Source: Ustulina deusta
Taxonomy: Eukaryota > Ascomycota > Sordariomycetes > Xylariales > Xylariaceae
Direction of reading: 5' to 3'
Assembly: GCA_023159155.1 (NCBI GenBank)
Contig: JAJNNX010000026.1
Span: forward strand, 580,546-644,545
DNA: 64,000 bases
The notes beneath the pieces were generated by a model. The model ran no database searches and was not told the DNA's origin. It saw nothing but the letters and a program-made list of their open reading frames with translations. Below, in pieces: positions 25,740 to 37,219 of this stretch. How positions within the stretch are numbered: the stretch's first letter is position 1; each line of letters opens with the position of its first letter. Both the position numbers and the translations under genes were made by a program.

Positions 25740-27198
25740 ATGGCGCCTGCACCAATTGATGAGCGGATTGTCGACGTGGCAGAGCCTATCAAGGACACAC
25801 TAGGACTTCCGCAGACGACCGTCTTGCGACTCAAGAAGGGCGGCGTCGACCTTTCCAACGGATATCCGTACCGACCATCTCGGCCGCTCTACTTGCAAGA
25901 TGTCCTTGAAATCCGCAACAAGGAGTGGGTCCACAATGATGCCGGAGCCCGGGCCGACAAGTCGAAGTCGGCTCTGCTCTCCGCCGCGACCAAGGTCACA
26001 GATCTCACGACACACATCGGTACCGAGATCGAGGGAATCCAACTAAAAGACCTCACCGATCAGCAGAGAGACGAGCTTGCGCTTCTGATCGCCGAGCGCA
26101 GCGTCGTCTTCTTCCGCAACCAGGATTTATCCCCTCAGCAACAGCTCGAGCTGGGGAAGCACTACGGCGTGCCTGAGATCCATGTAAGGCGTGATCCCTC
26201 GCACTCAAAATCATGTCTCGACTAACTGATCTCCGTCAGCCTCAAGTTCCACAGGTACCAGGCGAGCTCGGGGTAACGGTGATCTGGCCAGACTTGCAAG
26301 CAACGGAACGGCAAGCCAAGTGAGTAGGCTGGAGTCCTTTATTAAGCCCTTCCCCGTCGACCTACCTTGGGAGCATCAGATACCTAACCATGGAGTTCCT
26401 ACCCCCCCACGCTTCCGAAATACTTGATATTGATGATGCCCTAAATTGCAATGAATTACTGACTCTGGCTTCTCCAATAGCTTCCGCAACCCGGGCGGCG
26501 CATCGCGTTGGCACACTGACTTAGTCCACGAGCTGCAGCCAGCGGGGATTACTCACCTGCACAACGACACGGTGCCGCCGGTAGGCGGCGACACGCTCTG
26601 GGCGAGCGGGTATGCGGCGTACGAGAAGCTATCTCCCGGGTTCCGCAAGATCATCGACGGAAAGTATGCCGTGTACCAGTCCGCGCACAAGTACCTGGAC
26701 CGCGACGACCCGTCTTCCGGGCCGAAGAACATCGAGCGCGTGCACCCGCTCGTCCGCGTGCATCCGGCGACCGGCTGGAAAGCGCTCTGGGTCAATCGGG
26801 CCATGACGGACCGAATCGTGGGCTTAGACCGCGGGGAAAGCGATGCGATTCTGAACTATCTGTACCACGTGTACGAGGACAACGTCGACATTCAGGTCCG
26901 GTTCAAGTGGACGCCGGGTACGAGCGCACTATGGGATAACAGGTGAGACGGCCCCGTCGTCCGAAGCATATTTGAGATAAGACACTCGTGACTGACGTGG
27001 AATGCCCGAGCTAGAATCACGATACACAATGCGAGCTGGGACTATGGCGGCCGACACCCGAGGCACGGGACGCGTGTCACGTCGCTCGCGGAGAAACCCT
27101 TCTTCGACCCCACGGCCCCGACGAGGCGGGAGGCTCTTGGTTTATTGGATGCGAGCGAGCTGCGCGAGAAAGAGCAGCAGGTTGACGGGCCCTTGTAA
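25740..27198 (+). CDS. TauD/TfdA-type Fe(II)/2-oxoglutarate-dependent dioxygenase, 389 aa
   Basis: Four exons: 25740-26183, 26240-26319, 26481-26942 and 27015-27198. Donors are GTAAGG, GTGAGT and GTGAGA, acceptors CAG, TAG and TAG, and every junction keeps frame. The ATG at 25740 is the first in frame. The metal ligands are visible: H186 and D188 in RWHTDLVHE, and a distal His at about residue 346 in RHPRHGTRVT. Other family marks are VVFFRNQDLSPQQQLELG, GGDTLWASGYAAYEKLS and SALWDNR. Fungal members of this architecture include alpha-ketoglutarate sulfonate dioxygenases (Jlp1-like), which release sulfite from taurine and other sulfonates in the cytosol, but relatives act on other acids. The divergent MFS transporter fits nutrient scavenging. 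The exact substrate is unproven. Confidence 0.9.
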
Positions 27199-28141
27199 AC
27201 CTGTCATGATTGCAACACTATTGCTGCGAGTTTCTGCCATGTTTAAGGATTGGCTGTGATGTAATTATCCATAGTATAGCAAGGAATTCGGAGGTAATTG
27301 GATGGAGCTGTCAGACATACAAACCCACTGGGAACAAACTGTCGGTGTCTACTAAATCCTATTTCTTCCCGAAACCTGGTGAGCTGACAGCACAGCCAGA
27401 CGTTTTGATTAACAGACTGGAGGGGCATTAGTTCCCAGTTGTTTCTCTTCCTTGTTAATTTTTGTACCGTGTCATTCGTAGTGTAGTCTCTTTTTTCAAA
27501 GGCTTTCTTGTATTGTTATTCCTACCGACCATAAAACCCTACCGATCTTTTCCCTTTGATTTTCTCTTGTTCCCTCTTTCATTTCTCCTTAAATTTAATT
27601 TGACATATAAAATACTCTAGTGCTCCCGTTGATAACGTTGTAGAGGTGTAGCTATAGGATTGTAGACATATAATAAAGGGGATATTAGATTTGCTTTGGA
27701 TTAACGGCATCAACTAGTTTTATAGAGTGTGTTTAATATATATTACATGGTAACCTAATTTCAGTTTTAGTTAAGTCAACCCTTGTCCAGCCTGTTGACT
27801 TGTTTAGTGCCCTACGCTTACTCCACAACATGCGTAACATCTTTCTAGTATCACATCTTGTGTTGACTGTCAGTCAACCAATTCTACAAACCGTCTCTCG
27901 AATAGGTCTGTTGTCCATGCTCTCTGCATTCCATGGATTCCTCGTCATGGTGTCGTCCAGCTCGTCCAAATATTTCACCTCAACATTGGATAAAGGGATT
28001 GCTGTAGCCATTCTTGCCCGTTGATTATCTTCAATAGGTCCATTAATCGGATTATCACTAGTGATGTACGTACGTGGAGCTTCAACAAGTTGATAAGGGC
28101 ACTTAACAGGCTTTAATGAGGTACTATAGACCCAAGTACTT
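27199..28141. other. Intergenic, A+T-leaning, no supported gene
   Basis: Starts with the 3' UTR of the dioxygenase. Around 27590-27760 the sequence is A+T-rich. ORFs at 27210-27431 and 27800-28024 have no recognised motif. A minus-strand frame at 27874-28152 directly follows the 7TM relic and may be its decayed continuation. Confidence 0.45.
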
Positions 28142-28290
28142 ACAAGCGCCACAACGATCAGCTAGTCGTCAATCCAGAAGCGCACCTCGGTCGTCCAACG
28201 CCACCGAAACCGGAGCACGATGATAATGACGGCTAAGAAGAAGGATATGATTCTAGCCGTATAGAGATCTGGCTGACGGTGTTATGATAC
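28142..28290 (-). pseudogene. Relic of a Pth11/rhodopsin-like fungal seven-helix membrane protein
   Basis: Read on the minus strand, about 28269-28142 gives a hydrophobic helix (SFFLAVIIIVLRF), a basic loop (RWRWTTEVRFW), IDD, a TAG stop at 28164-28162, then LIVVAL and a GTAAGT donor. In fungal Pth11-like and integral-membrane proteins this region reads R..RR..FxxDDWLxxxAL, so the TAG occupies the usual Trp position (TGG to TAG, a G-to-A change). The rest of the seven-helix domain was not found. This is a short, dead N-terminal fragment and its identification is by motif only. Confidence 0.5.
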
Positions 28291-29323
28291 TCCTCCCTGG
28301 AACGAAGGAAGGATAAACAAAGGAAAGATATGTATGTATATAAGCCAAGGACTAACCTACGAAGGTATCCAGACCCTCCGAGCAACAACATGAATCTATG
28401 GCCCCTATATTATTTGACCTATGAGATCATGACAGACGGGTTTCCCAGGGGTTAACCGCGCGCGATAAGCGCATGATTATCCAATCACGCTATCATCGCA
28501 ACAACGAGGCATATTGCATTCAAGAGTGGGGATGTCGTGCCAAAGGAAGAGTAGGCAACTGTATTAGGGAGATAATAGATGCCATAACATATTATCTCTG
28601 GCCCATATCTGGCGCAAAACCCCACTATTTCACTCATTCGAAATTTCTTGCGGGCAGCTAAAATTTGACCTTTTCCAGAGCAGAATGCATGGGTGATACT
28701 GTGTTCCGTTGTCGTTTATTTGATTTGTTGAAACGGAGCTGAGAATAGAGTTCTACAATAATTGTAAACAAATATAGTAAAATTGTCGAGTGAGTTTGTC
28801 CCAAGACCTGTAGACGAATGTTTAGCGTTGCCATTCGTAGACACAGGTTGCTAAGTGAATTGGCAGCAATTTAAAATAGCGAACGAGCTTGAAAACAACT
28901 GGCCACTCTTGTATACAACAGAATTTGATCGTACAAGTGTGTAGATATGCAGTGTTTCTGAGATAACTGGTCGTTTCAAGGGAACTACATGCAGCATAAA
29001 GACGATGTAACATCTCCAGACTTCAGGGAAATTCATTTGCCCAAGCTAGTTCAGATGGGGTTTCTACATTGTATACACCAAAAATTCAAGCTGAGATCCG
29101 GCATCAACAGTAACATGAAATACGGAGAGGCTTATTTAATATGTATGCAACGACTTGGTGAATCCCATCGTGTGCAACAACGAAAACACCTGATTTCCAA
29201 AATTTTTCGTTCTATGCACATCTATCGAATGCTTCCTTTGGCACAACCCATAACTTTTAACTATACATGACAATGCCACAGCCCTTCATCATGCATGCCT
29301 GCAAGGCCATGGTGCGACTTCAG
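28291..29323. other. Intergenic, no supported gene
   Basis: About 1 kb between the 7TM relic and the 3' end of the glucosidase II gene. ORFs are short, overlap on both strands (28822-29013, 28989-29270) and lack recognisable motifs. The part next to 29324 is probably the 3' UTR of the glucosidase gene. Confidence 0.5.
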
Positions 29324-32300
29324 CTAAGCGAAATCGAGAGTCCAATCGGCCCCAATCCTCGCCCCAACACGTCCGACAATGGCGAAGGAACCCCGATTTG
29401 CATCGCCCTTGAAATATTCCAGTTTCACTGTAGACTGTTTGCCCTCAGTCTCTAGTTGAATCTCCTTTTTATCGGCCCAAGACGAAGGTGCGCCAACAAC
29501 GATGATCTTGTCAACGGCGACATCATGCATGCTTTTCAGCCAGTCACCCTTAATGCTCTTGATATCGCGGCCATCAGCATCAGTTGAGGTAAATTTAGAT
29601 CCTTCTAACTTGAAAGTACGATGGATGTACTCGCCCTTCTGATAATTGAAGGAGTCGCCGTCATCGGCATATAGTTGACCCTCAGCTGAGCCGTCCTTGC
29701 CAACCGCGACCACCAGGGTGTAATCATCAAATCTCATCAGTTGGACAGAGCGACGGGGAGTGTCTCGACGAGGGAAAATATGACCGCCCTGCATTAGGAT
29801 GGGAATGCTCTCAATAGGAGCGTCTATCGTTATAGTCTTCCCCTTTGCTGTTGGCAATTGCTTGTAGGTGAAATAGTTGTAGTAGACCTCATCATCCGGG
29901 ATATAGATGTCTTCAGTTGTCTTGCCCTTCTCGACTACAGGTTTAACAAGAATTCCAGTCGAACCAACAAAGAATTGATCATCAATGCCGAAACCGCCTT
30001 CGCTGCTAGGATGCGTCCAGTACATTGGTCGAATGATGGGGCTGCCGTCCTGGTGCGCTTGTTGAAATGCCGTATACCAAGCAGGTATCAAACTGTAACG
30101 AAGGCGAAGAGCTGAAGTAACGATGGCCCGATGTGGTTCTGCAAGCAGGTAAGGCTCTCGGCGCCTGGCATCAATGTGGGCGTGGCCGCGGAGGAATGGA
30201 TAGAAAGCACCAGCCTGGTACCAGCGACTCTGCAGCTCGGCGTCAGGGTTGCCGAAAAAGCCGGCAACATCGGCTCCGGCAAAAGGGAATCCTGATACAC
30301 CCTGGTTCAGGATCATGGGAATTGAAGCTCCCAAGTGTTCCCAACTGGCTTGGTTATCACCAGTCCACATGGCGCCAAGACGCTGGGAACCTGCGTAGAA
30401 TGATCGAGTGAGGACAAACGGGCGGCGAAGTTCTCCCTTCTTGCGGGATAGGAGAGCCTCGTAGGTGGCGCTCTGATAGGTTAGGCCGTTGAGGTTGTGA
30501 ACGTCCCGGTGTTCCCAGGAGCCATAGTGTAGATTGTCTCTTGGCATTGTCACCTCCGGCCCATTGAACACCGATGGCTCGTTCATGTCATTCCATATCC
30601 AAGTATTTTCCATGGTTCCCTTAAACTTGTTGTATTTGAATAATGATTTCCACCATTTGATAGTGGATGGATTGAAGCAATCGACCCACATGGATGAACC
30701 GGGCCAACACCAACCGTCAAAGTCTTTGCCCTCCTTGTTCTTCACGGCCAGGCCATTTGCTTTGAGCTCGTCGACTACTGAATAGCTACCTATGTTTTTA
30801 ATGTGAGGGTCAATGATGACGACCAGCTTCCTCCCATGGGCATCTAGCTGCTGTCCCATTGAAATAGGGTCTTTGAACATGTCGTTATCCCAGGTAAAAT
30901 ACTTCTTGTCGTCAGTATATTCAATATCAAGCCATATGACATCGTAGGGTATTTGATGGCGATCCATCTTTCGGTCAACTTCCTTGACATCGTCATCTGA
31001 TACGTAGTTCCAGCGACATTGATGGTACCCAATTGAGAACTCCTGGGGCATCGCGGTTGTGCCCGTAAGCTCTCCAAACGCTTTGTTCACATCCCTGGGA
31101 GTAGGACCTAGAAATATGAAGAGATCCATCAGACCGGCCTCCGAAATCCAGTGGGTTTGAATGTTGGTTTCGGTCCCCTTTACAAGAGCGAGTGGATTCA
31201 TTGACTGCTTAGATTTTGTGATATCAATCCAAGTCTCCGCCGCATTGAGCCAGAAAACTGCAACAGTGGAATCTTTCCTGTGGGCCTGCATCAACGGAAT
31301 AGCTCCATATAGGGTCATTGGACTGTCCAGGACATATTCGAAGACATCTGAGTTATACAGCCTGTAGGGTTCGCTGTATGCGCCATCACCGCCTCTGGTT
31401 TCTTTGAGTGACAGTGGTCCAGCATGCTCTGGGATGCCATATACATAGTCATAGCCAAAGAAGGTGATGTCGAGTGCGACGCTTTCGGGGCCACGGGGTT
31501 TAGAATCAGTATTTCCACCGAAAGTCTCATCCCACCAAGTGCTCTCGTCCTCACCCACTGGCTGAGCAGGGGATTCTTCGTTCTTCTCTTCCGTGTTTTC
31601 TTCGCCCTCCTTCTTTTCCTCGGCAGGTGGCTTCTCGACCTTGGCTCGCCAGTGCTCCAGATTCATCAGACCACGGTCGTTGAGCTTGAGCTGGGCGGAG
31701 CCATCGCGCTTGAATTCAATAGAGTAGGGATTATAGTTGATATCGGCCTCGAATGCATAATTGGGGCCATATTGAATTTTGATACCGGCCTCACCAGTGT
31801 GAGAGATTTTAGCATCGACATCTACCGTAGTTCCACCCACGATAGCCCATTTCTCGGCCTCATTATATCGTTCCTTTCTTGCTTGACTGTTGTGTCGAAG
31901 TTCAATCTTCTTCTCCTGTCGCTGTTTCTCATCCACGGTGACGCGAGCGGTGCCGGACTTGTGGAAAGAAACAGTAAGGGGCAGTTCGACGGTAGTTCCC
32001 TTGTCATCGATCGTTTTGAGAATAGTGGCGCGGAACAGGCCGTCCTTAAACGAGGCTTCGGTAGGGAGAATCGCGTATGGTGCCTGCCATGATGGTCCCT
32101 GTGCGACAGCTTTGTCGGCATAGTCTCTATTTCGTTTACAAAAGCCTGACTGGTGGCATTTCTTGAAATCATGTTCCTTGACCGCAACTATATTGAGGCT
32201 AGGCTTTAGTAACGAGGAACGGGGTCGTGTAATGCAATGTGTATGACAGGGAGAAATGGGTTGTGACAAGAAACACACCTCCTAACGAAAACAATGAAAA

Positions 32301-32363
32301 TAACACCCCCAATGCGCACAATAAAGCTGACCAGCTCGTGAATGGCTGGCCCGGTGTGCGCAT
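29324..32363 (-). CDS. Glucosidase II alpha subunit, GH31, about 982 aa
   Basis: Two exons on the minus strand: 32363-32279 and 32187-29324. The 91-bp intron has a GTGTGT donor and ATAG acceptor. Splicing joins a signal peptide (MRTPGQPFTSWSALLCALGV) to VAVKEHDFKKC, the usual start of mature glucosidase II alpha. An in-frame ATG also exists 60 bp upstream at 32423. The protein removes the two inner glucoses from Glc2Man9GlcNAc2 glycans in the ER lumen, with a beta subunit encoded elsewhere. The GH31 nucleophile Asp lies in IWNDMNEPSVF (about residue 561) and the acid/base Asp in MWTGDNQASWEHLG (about 639). An acidic, low-complexity EEKKEGEENTEEKNEE insert sits near residue 225. Length matches fungal orthologues, and the frame is intact. 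Confidence 0.95.
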
Positions 32364-32924
32364 CTTGAATCCTAGCGGGATCCCCCAGAAGACTGGGGGG
32401 GAGTGGAAGGTCGAAGATGTCACGCAGGATGGATTACCGGCAAATGAAAGGAATCATTGAGTTGCCAGTCACCCGAAGCAATATTATGGAGGTGTGCGTG
32501 GTCGCTTCGGCCTGTTGCAGGCAATTGGTGAGGAATGATGAGGAAATACAAGAGGACCGTGGTTGAATGTAGATGTTGGGAAGTGGTCTGGTGAGCCGTG
32601 ACAAGCTGTCCAGTACAGCAGTGTAGACACCACTCTAGTTCGAGGTGTGCTGTAGCAGCGCCTAAGTCCCCCGGTATTTAGACCCGCCAGTGGTACCTAC
32701 TGTGCCATAGTGAATTGTCTTTTTGCTATGGGTCCCTTAACCCCACAGTCCCGTACCTGCGGACTGTCTCCAGCATCCTAGGTACCGAGAAAGCCACATT
32801 TTATGAGGGGTACCTCAGCCACAGCATTCATTCATAAGGTAAGTAGGTATTATAGGGAGACAGACTAAACTCGAGTTTCTCTAACATTTTCTAACTGTGT
32901 TTATTATATTTTAAAAGCTAACCC
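32364..32924. other. Intergenic: promoter of the glucosidase II gene
   Basis: 561 bp between the glucosidase start and the end of the GH105-like gene, both on the minus strand. It should carry the glucosidase promoter and the terminator of the upstream gene. No named regulatory motif stood out. Confidence 0.5.
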
Positions 32925-34211
32925 TCAAGACTTATCACAGAAATCCCGGTAAGCAGAAAACATAAGCACTGCGAAGCTCTGTGCTTCAGGGCTTGCTGTC
33001 GCGGGCGTCCTGTCGCTCCAATTCAACGGATTAATCACAGGACTTAACAAGCCATCCTCGCTAATCCTCGCCACCACCTCCTCCCTCTTCCCATTCGCCC
33101 ACGCCACGTACCCGTCCCCGAAAGCCCCCGGCTCCAGCTTCGCCATGCGATACGTCGTCGCAGCCAGCAGCGTCGTGCCGCTCAGCTCCCCGAACCAACT
33201 CGTGTCATTGAGGTAATTCCGCAGCAGCGGCTCCTCGGGCTCCGCCTTGTCGAGCGCAATAGCTGCGTCCAGGATGTCCCGTATAGCGGCCGTCAAACCG
33301 TCCAGATCGGACGCCAGCGCGCTCGCCCACGGTGACTTTCTCGCTGTCGCGAGAACCCGCGCCATTCCCGCGGCAGCCCACGCATTCCCTGTGCTCCAGA
33401 TCCCTAGGTCCTGATTTTGGGGCCCGATAATGTGGTGCCAGAGCCCTGCCGCGTCGGCGTCGTGAGGCACAACGAGCACATCGCGGTATAGGAGACATTG
33501 CTCCACAGCGACGCGCAGTAAGGTCTGGTTCGCGTCTTGGATGGCCCAGTACGCCAGTGCGGGAGGGACCATGTAGATGAAATCGGCCCAGAGCTCGGCG
33601 TAGTCTTCGCGGTGGCTGATGGCACCGTTGGACCAGCGGGGCACGGCGGTGAGGAGGTGTTGGATTTGGCGGTCGGCTGCCGAGAGGAAGGGCGATTGAG
33701 TTTGGCCGATGAGGATGGCGGACACGGCTAGGGATGCCGGGTCTCCTGCGGCGCCTGATGACCGTCACGAAGAATTGTCAGTTCAGCTTGATCCGCCGAT
33801 TACGTGTCACTCAACTCAGTGAATTGGGGTGTCTTGCGTACCATCACCATCGACGAGAGTCATCGAGTTGGTCCAGATGTGCGGTTGGGCGTACGAAAGT
33901 GACTCGACCTGGTCGACCTGCACAATGGGGATCTTGCCATCCGGGAAAGGAGATGCGCCGAACACAGATAAGTCCGGGTTGTACCACTCCAGTAACGACT
34001 CGGAGAATGCACCAAACTCCCAGCTGTGCGTAGCCAGGAGATAGCCCTGCGAGATCACTTTGGATACAATTCCAAGCGACATTGTCGAAGTGTCCGGTTT
34101 GAGACGGTCTAGAATGGTCGCTGGGTATCTCGCAAACAGGGATTCGGATTCAACGAAGGCTGGCCTACACCAATATATTGACGTGCAGCTACCCCAGCTA
34201 GGAGCATACAA
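32925..34211 (-). CDS. Six-hairpin glycosidase, GH105/GH88-like, about 399 aa
   Basis: Two exons on the minus strand: 34211-33842 and 33754-32925. The 87-bp intron has GTACGC..CAG, and its junction restores LVDGDGAAGDPASLAVSAI. Landmarks of an (alpha/alpha)6 barrel are SLSYAQPHIW, HREDYAELWADFIYMVPPAL, a WHHIIGPQNQDLGIWSTGNA helix and GMARVLATAR. The pattern is like unsaturated rhamnogalacturonyl or glucuronyl hydrolases, which cleave the unsaturated sugar left by pectate or glycan lyases. The start is uncertain. The first ATG of the frame (34211) gives no signal peptide, and family similarity seems to begin at about residue 26 (LFARYPATILDRL). A GTAAGT..GTAG intron upstream is possible, but it meets a stop in the needed frame. 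The enzyme is either intracellular or 5'-damaged. Confidence 0.7.
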
Positions 34212-36702
34212 CTTACCCCTGCAGCGTCCAGGAACTACACTACCTACAGTAGGTGATAATCGTGTATTCTAGCAGAGCAAGGGGGGTCTGCTAGCAATTT
34301 GTCATGACCACCCCTTCGGAGGTAAGTACATCAACATTGGGTGGGAGACAGGGCGCTCGTACAATACAGCTTTATTCGTATAGTAGTGTAGACAAGTTTA
34401 GTTTAACAGTAAAAGGGTTATAAAAAAGGTTGCATGGTCTACATAGAATAGGAACCGGGGTTTTCCTATTTGAACATTACAATCGCAATCTACTTGTGGC
34501 CGGCTGTCTAAGATAGTGTAGTGGGTGTCCATCAGCATTTGAAGCGTCTAGAGGCAAAAAACTTCTATGCCGATCTGTCAGCTTATTTTATGATATTGAC
34601 CAATTCATAAATTTTTTCTGACCCTTTACGTAAAGAGGAGCAACAGTATCCTGTCTAGTCCCATCCCGTTCTGGGATGCCCACCGTCCATCTTCGACGGA
34701 TGAACTCCGTACGTAACATGTCGGTGGCTTTCGCAGAGGTTGATCTAGTCAGGCAGAATAAAATAGTCTTATAGAAAAAAAATCGAAGCTCCCAAAAGAT
34801 GCTTGTGATATCCAATCCGCAGTTATTGCCGAAGTCCTTACCTGCCAGAAAGGCATGGCTGTGAGCGGTTGTTAGTGAGCCCATCAGAGTCTTGCATTCA
34901 TCAGCCTGTAAATGTAACACACCACGCAGATAATCGATCGATAGCGTAGAGGTGAGAGTCCTGCAATGCCGGATCACATGTAGCTTTTAGACGCTTCTTG
35001 GAGACGCTGAAATGTAGACGGCCTACTTAGTTTTGCTTTCGATCTGCTTGTTTGTATAGCTCGGCCACGATGCTGATAGCATCTTTCTTGATCCCGGCAT
35101 GCGCTTGTATCCATTAGCAGGCGCAGCGACGGGCATGGACCCGGTAAACAACTTCTGCAAGTAAGAGGAACAAGGGAAAGGAATTGGGCATATTCCTGCT
35201 TAATGCGTCTTGGAGAGCCTCGACTTTCCATCACAACTTGAGCTAACGCGGGGAGTAGCCGTAGCCGATGGTATCACCAGAGCCAAATCAAGAATGATGT
35301 TCTATTCGTCGATGGGGGGCATTGCGACCTATTCTAAAAGACAACAATTCGATAACGTCCGTTGAATATGCCCAGCTCTCCAGACCTCCTAGATGCCTGC
35401 TGACCCTACTTCGTGAAGCGAAAATCCCATGATGACCGACTCAGCTATACTGGTCCAGTAACAGTCGGCACCAGTAAGCGCGACATTATTTCCCCTTCCC
35501 ATTACATCTAACCGAGACTCACTTATCAGACAACTACGTCATCACCGTGAACTTAAGCGTATCATGGGATTGGAAAACCAACATCAGTGAAAAGTGTGTC
35601 GAAAGACAGTGCCATTAGGAACATCGAACACTATCCCAATAGTCCAGTCTGGCGTTCTTTTCCAAGGCAATCTAGATGACCCTCAGATCTATCTCTACGG
35701 CTTAAAAGCGTCAATCAAAGTTGCATAGCTTGCCTTGTACAGTTCTAGACCCCTCCCAAATAACTTTTTAGATCTAGCGGGATTCAGGCCACAATATTCT
35801 AGATATTTCTTAAGTCAATTGCGAACTAAGGTCAGAAATAATTGTAGGCCTAGACAAGTTGCTATTATCTCTTGCCGAGTAGGCAAAGCGATTTTCTGTC
35901 CCATGTTCTCACCGGTCCGTTAGAAAATCCAGACGATAAGGTCATAATGATTCCTGGCAATAAACTTGTGAAAGTACACAGAGCGGAAGTACCACCCTCT
36001 CGGCGTCGAACAGGCCAACCTGCCAACACAAGAAACCAAGTTCTACGCTCTTGGTGCTGAATGAGAATCTTAGAAGTTACTCGAACGCCGAAAGCGAACA
36101 TAAAGAAATCTGCCTAATGCTGGTGATTACTTACCTAGGCAATAGAAGGGCCCGGAGGGGTAATCCAAGATCCGTTCTTTGTTAACGATAACCAAAAAAA
36201 CAAACTGGAACTCGCAGCTCAGCCTGATCCAAGTTTTCAAATCTCACGCAGCATTCTTGCTGTCCGCTGTACCACATTCCCTTGGCTCGAGCTCTGTTGT
36301 GGCTTTCATACTCTGACGCCAACTTCCCGGGGACGATTGCAGGATCAGCTGTCATAAAGCAAGATATTATAGTAAGCAGTGAACTAGTAGTCGGAACGCG
36401 GCAGAACGATTCAGGGGAATAGATAGAGCGACCGCCGCGGGTCGGGTAACACGAGGCCGACGATGTCGCGGTGCTGGGATAAGCTGGTCGGCTTTGTGTC
36501 GGTGTACTGAAGTGGACTGGCTACCCCTATATACGCAGAGATAACTAGTTGAACTTACGCTTCCGCGCAAGTTGAAGGTGTGGTTTCTTAAGGAATTAGT
36601 TGACCAGTCGATAATTAAAGGGATTCGACGATTGTACAGTGAAAAATTACCGTAAAAGGTAAAATCCACGAAAAATGAGGCTACATAAGTACAGTAGGCC
36701 AG
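34212..36702. other. 2.5-kb gene-poor region with possible relics
   Basis: No supported gene. Minus-strand frames at 34588-34977 and 34974-35234 look faintly protein-like. One frame near 35220-35040 reads as a helical stretch with SFPLFLLLAEVVYRV and is broken by stops, but I recognise no family. Frames at 35735-36101 are unconvincing. The stretch may hold the promoter of the GH105-like gene near 34212-34500. Confidence 0.4.
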
Positions 36703-37045
36703 GTCCTGACGTGGGTGGGCGTGCATTACTTCTCGACCCCCGGGCCCGAAGCGGCGGGCAACGCGTACTATGCGATGGAGCACAGTCGCCCGCCTGTATT
36801 TGCTGCCGCTGCGGAGTAACGTCGACGTGCCGTTTAGCGTCGCGAGATTCCAGAATGACCTAGTCTTAGCCCCGAGACTGTGGAATCGTACGCTCGGTCC
36901 CGCCGTATACAAGCACGAGTATGAGAAGGGTGGGCATTTCGCGGCTTAGGAGAGGCCGGACGCAGTCATCGCGGACTTGCGACGAATGTTTAGCAACAAC
37001 GGCCCGGCCTTTGAGTTTATACGATCGATAGTCTCGTTGCAGGGG
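36703..37045 (+). pseudogene. Epoxide hydrolase relic, C-terminal part (frameshift and stop)
   Basis: The plus strand reads VLTWVGVHYFSTPGPEAAG and continues like the cap and C-terminal region of a fungal epoxide hydrolase. A one-base insertion just before 36817 creates a TAA. In the next frame similarity continues through the core beta-strand region to EYEKGGHFAA, a TAG at 36947-36949, then ERPDAVIADLRRMF. GGHFAAWERPD normally carries the catalytic His, so the stop replaces the Trp (TGG to TAG). The N-terminal half, with the nucleophile Asp and the HGWP motif, was not found upstream. This is a dead fragment, with higher G+C than its surroundings. An antisense ORF at 36367-36912 is a shadow. 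Confidence 0.75.
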
Positions 37046-37219
37046 CAGAGTGGGTAGAAGCAGAATGGGATCAAGCATAAGTTGTGTCAAGAGTGATTGG
37101 TGAAGCACATATGGATTTTGGAAGCGTTCTCCGCTTTTGGAAGGAATGGATCGATCAAGAGGTCGATATCATTAGGTTAAATTAGTTTAGTACTCTATAT
37201 ATACCCTACCTGAGCATCG

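Noticed and set aside
31424..32092. 222-codon plus-strand ORF
   Set aside because: Lies wholly antisense to the glucosidase II alpha exon, which is strongly conserved; it has no domain of its own.
33205..33768. 187-codon minus-strand ORF
   Set aside because: Alternative frame of the GH105-like exon; Arg/Pro-rich, as expected from a shifted frame.
36367..36912. 181-codon minus-strand ORF
   Set aside because: Overlaps the epoxide hydrolase relic antisense; its composition looks like a G+C-rich shadow frame and no family features are present.
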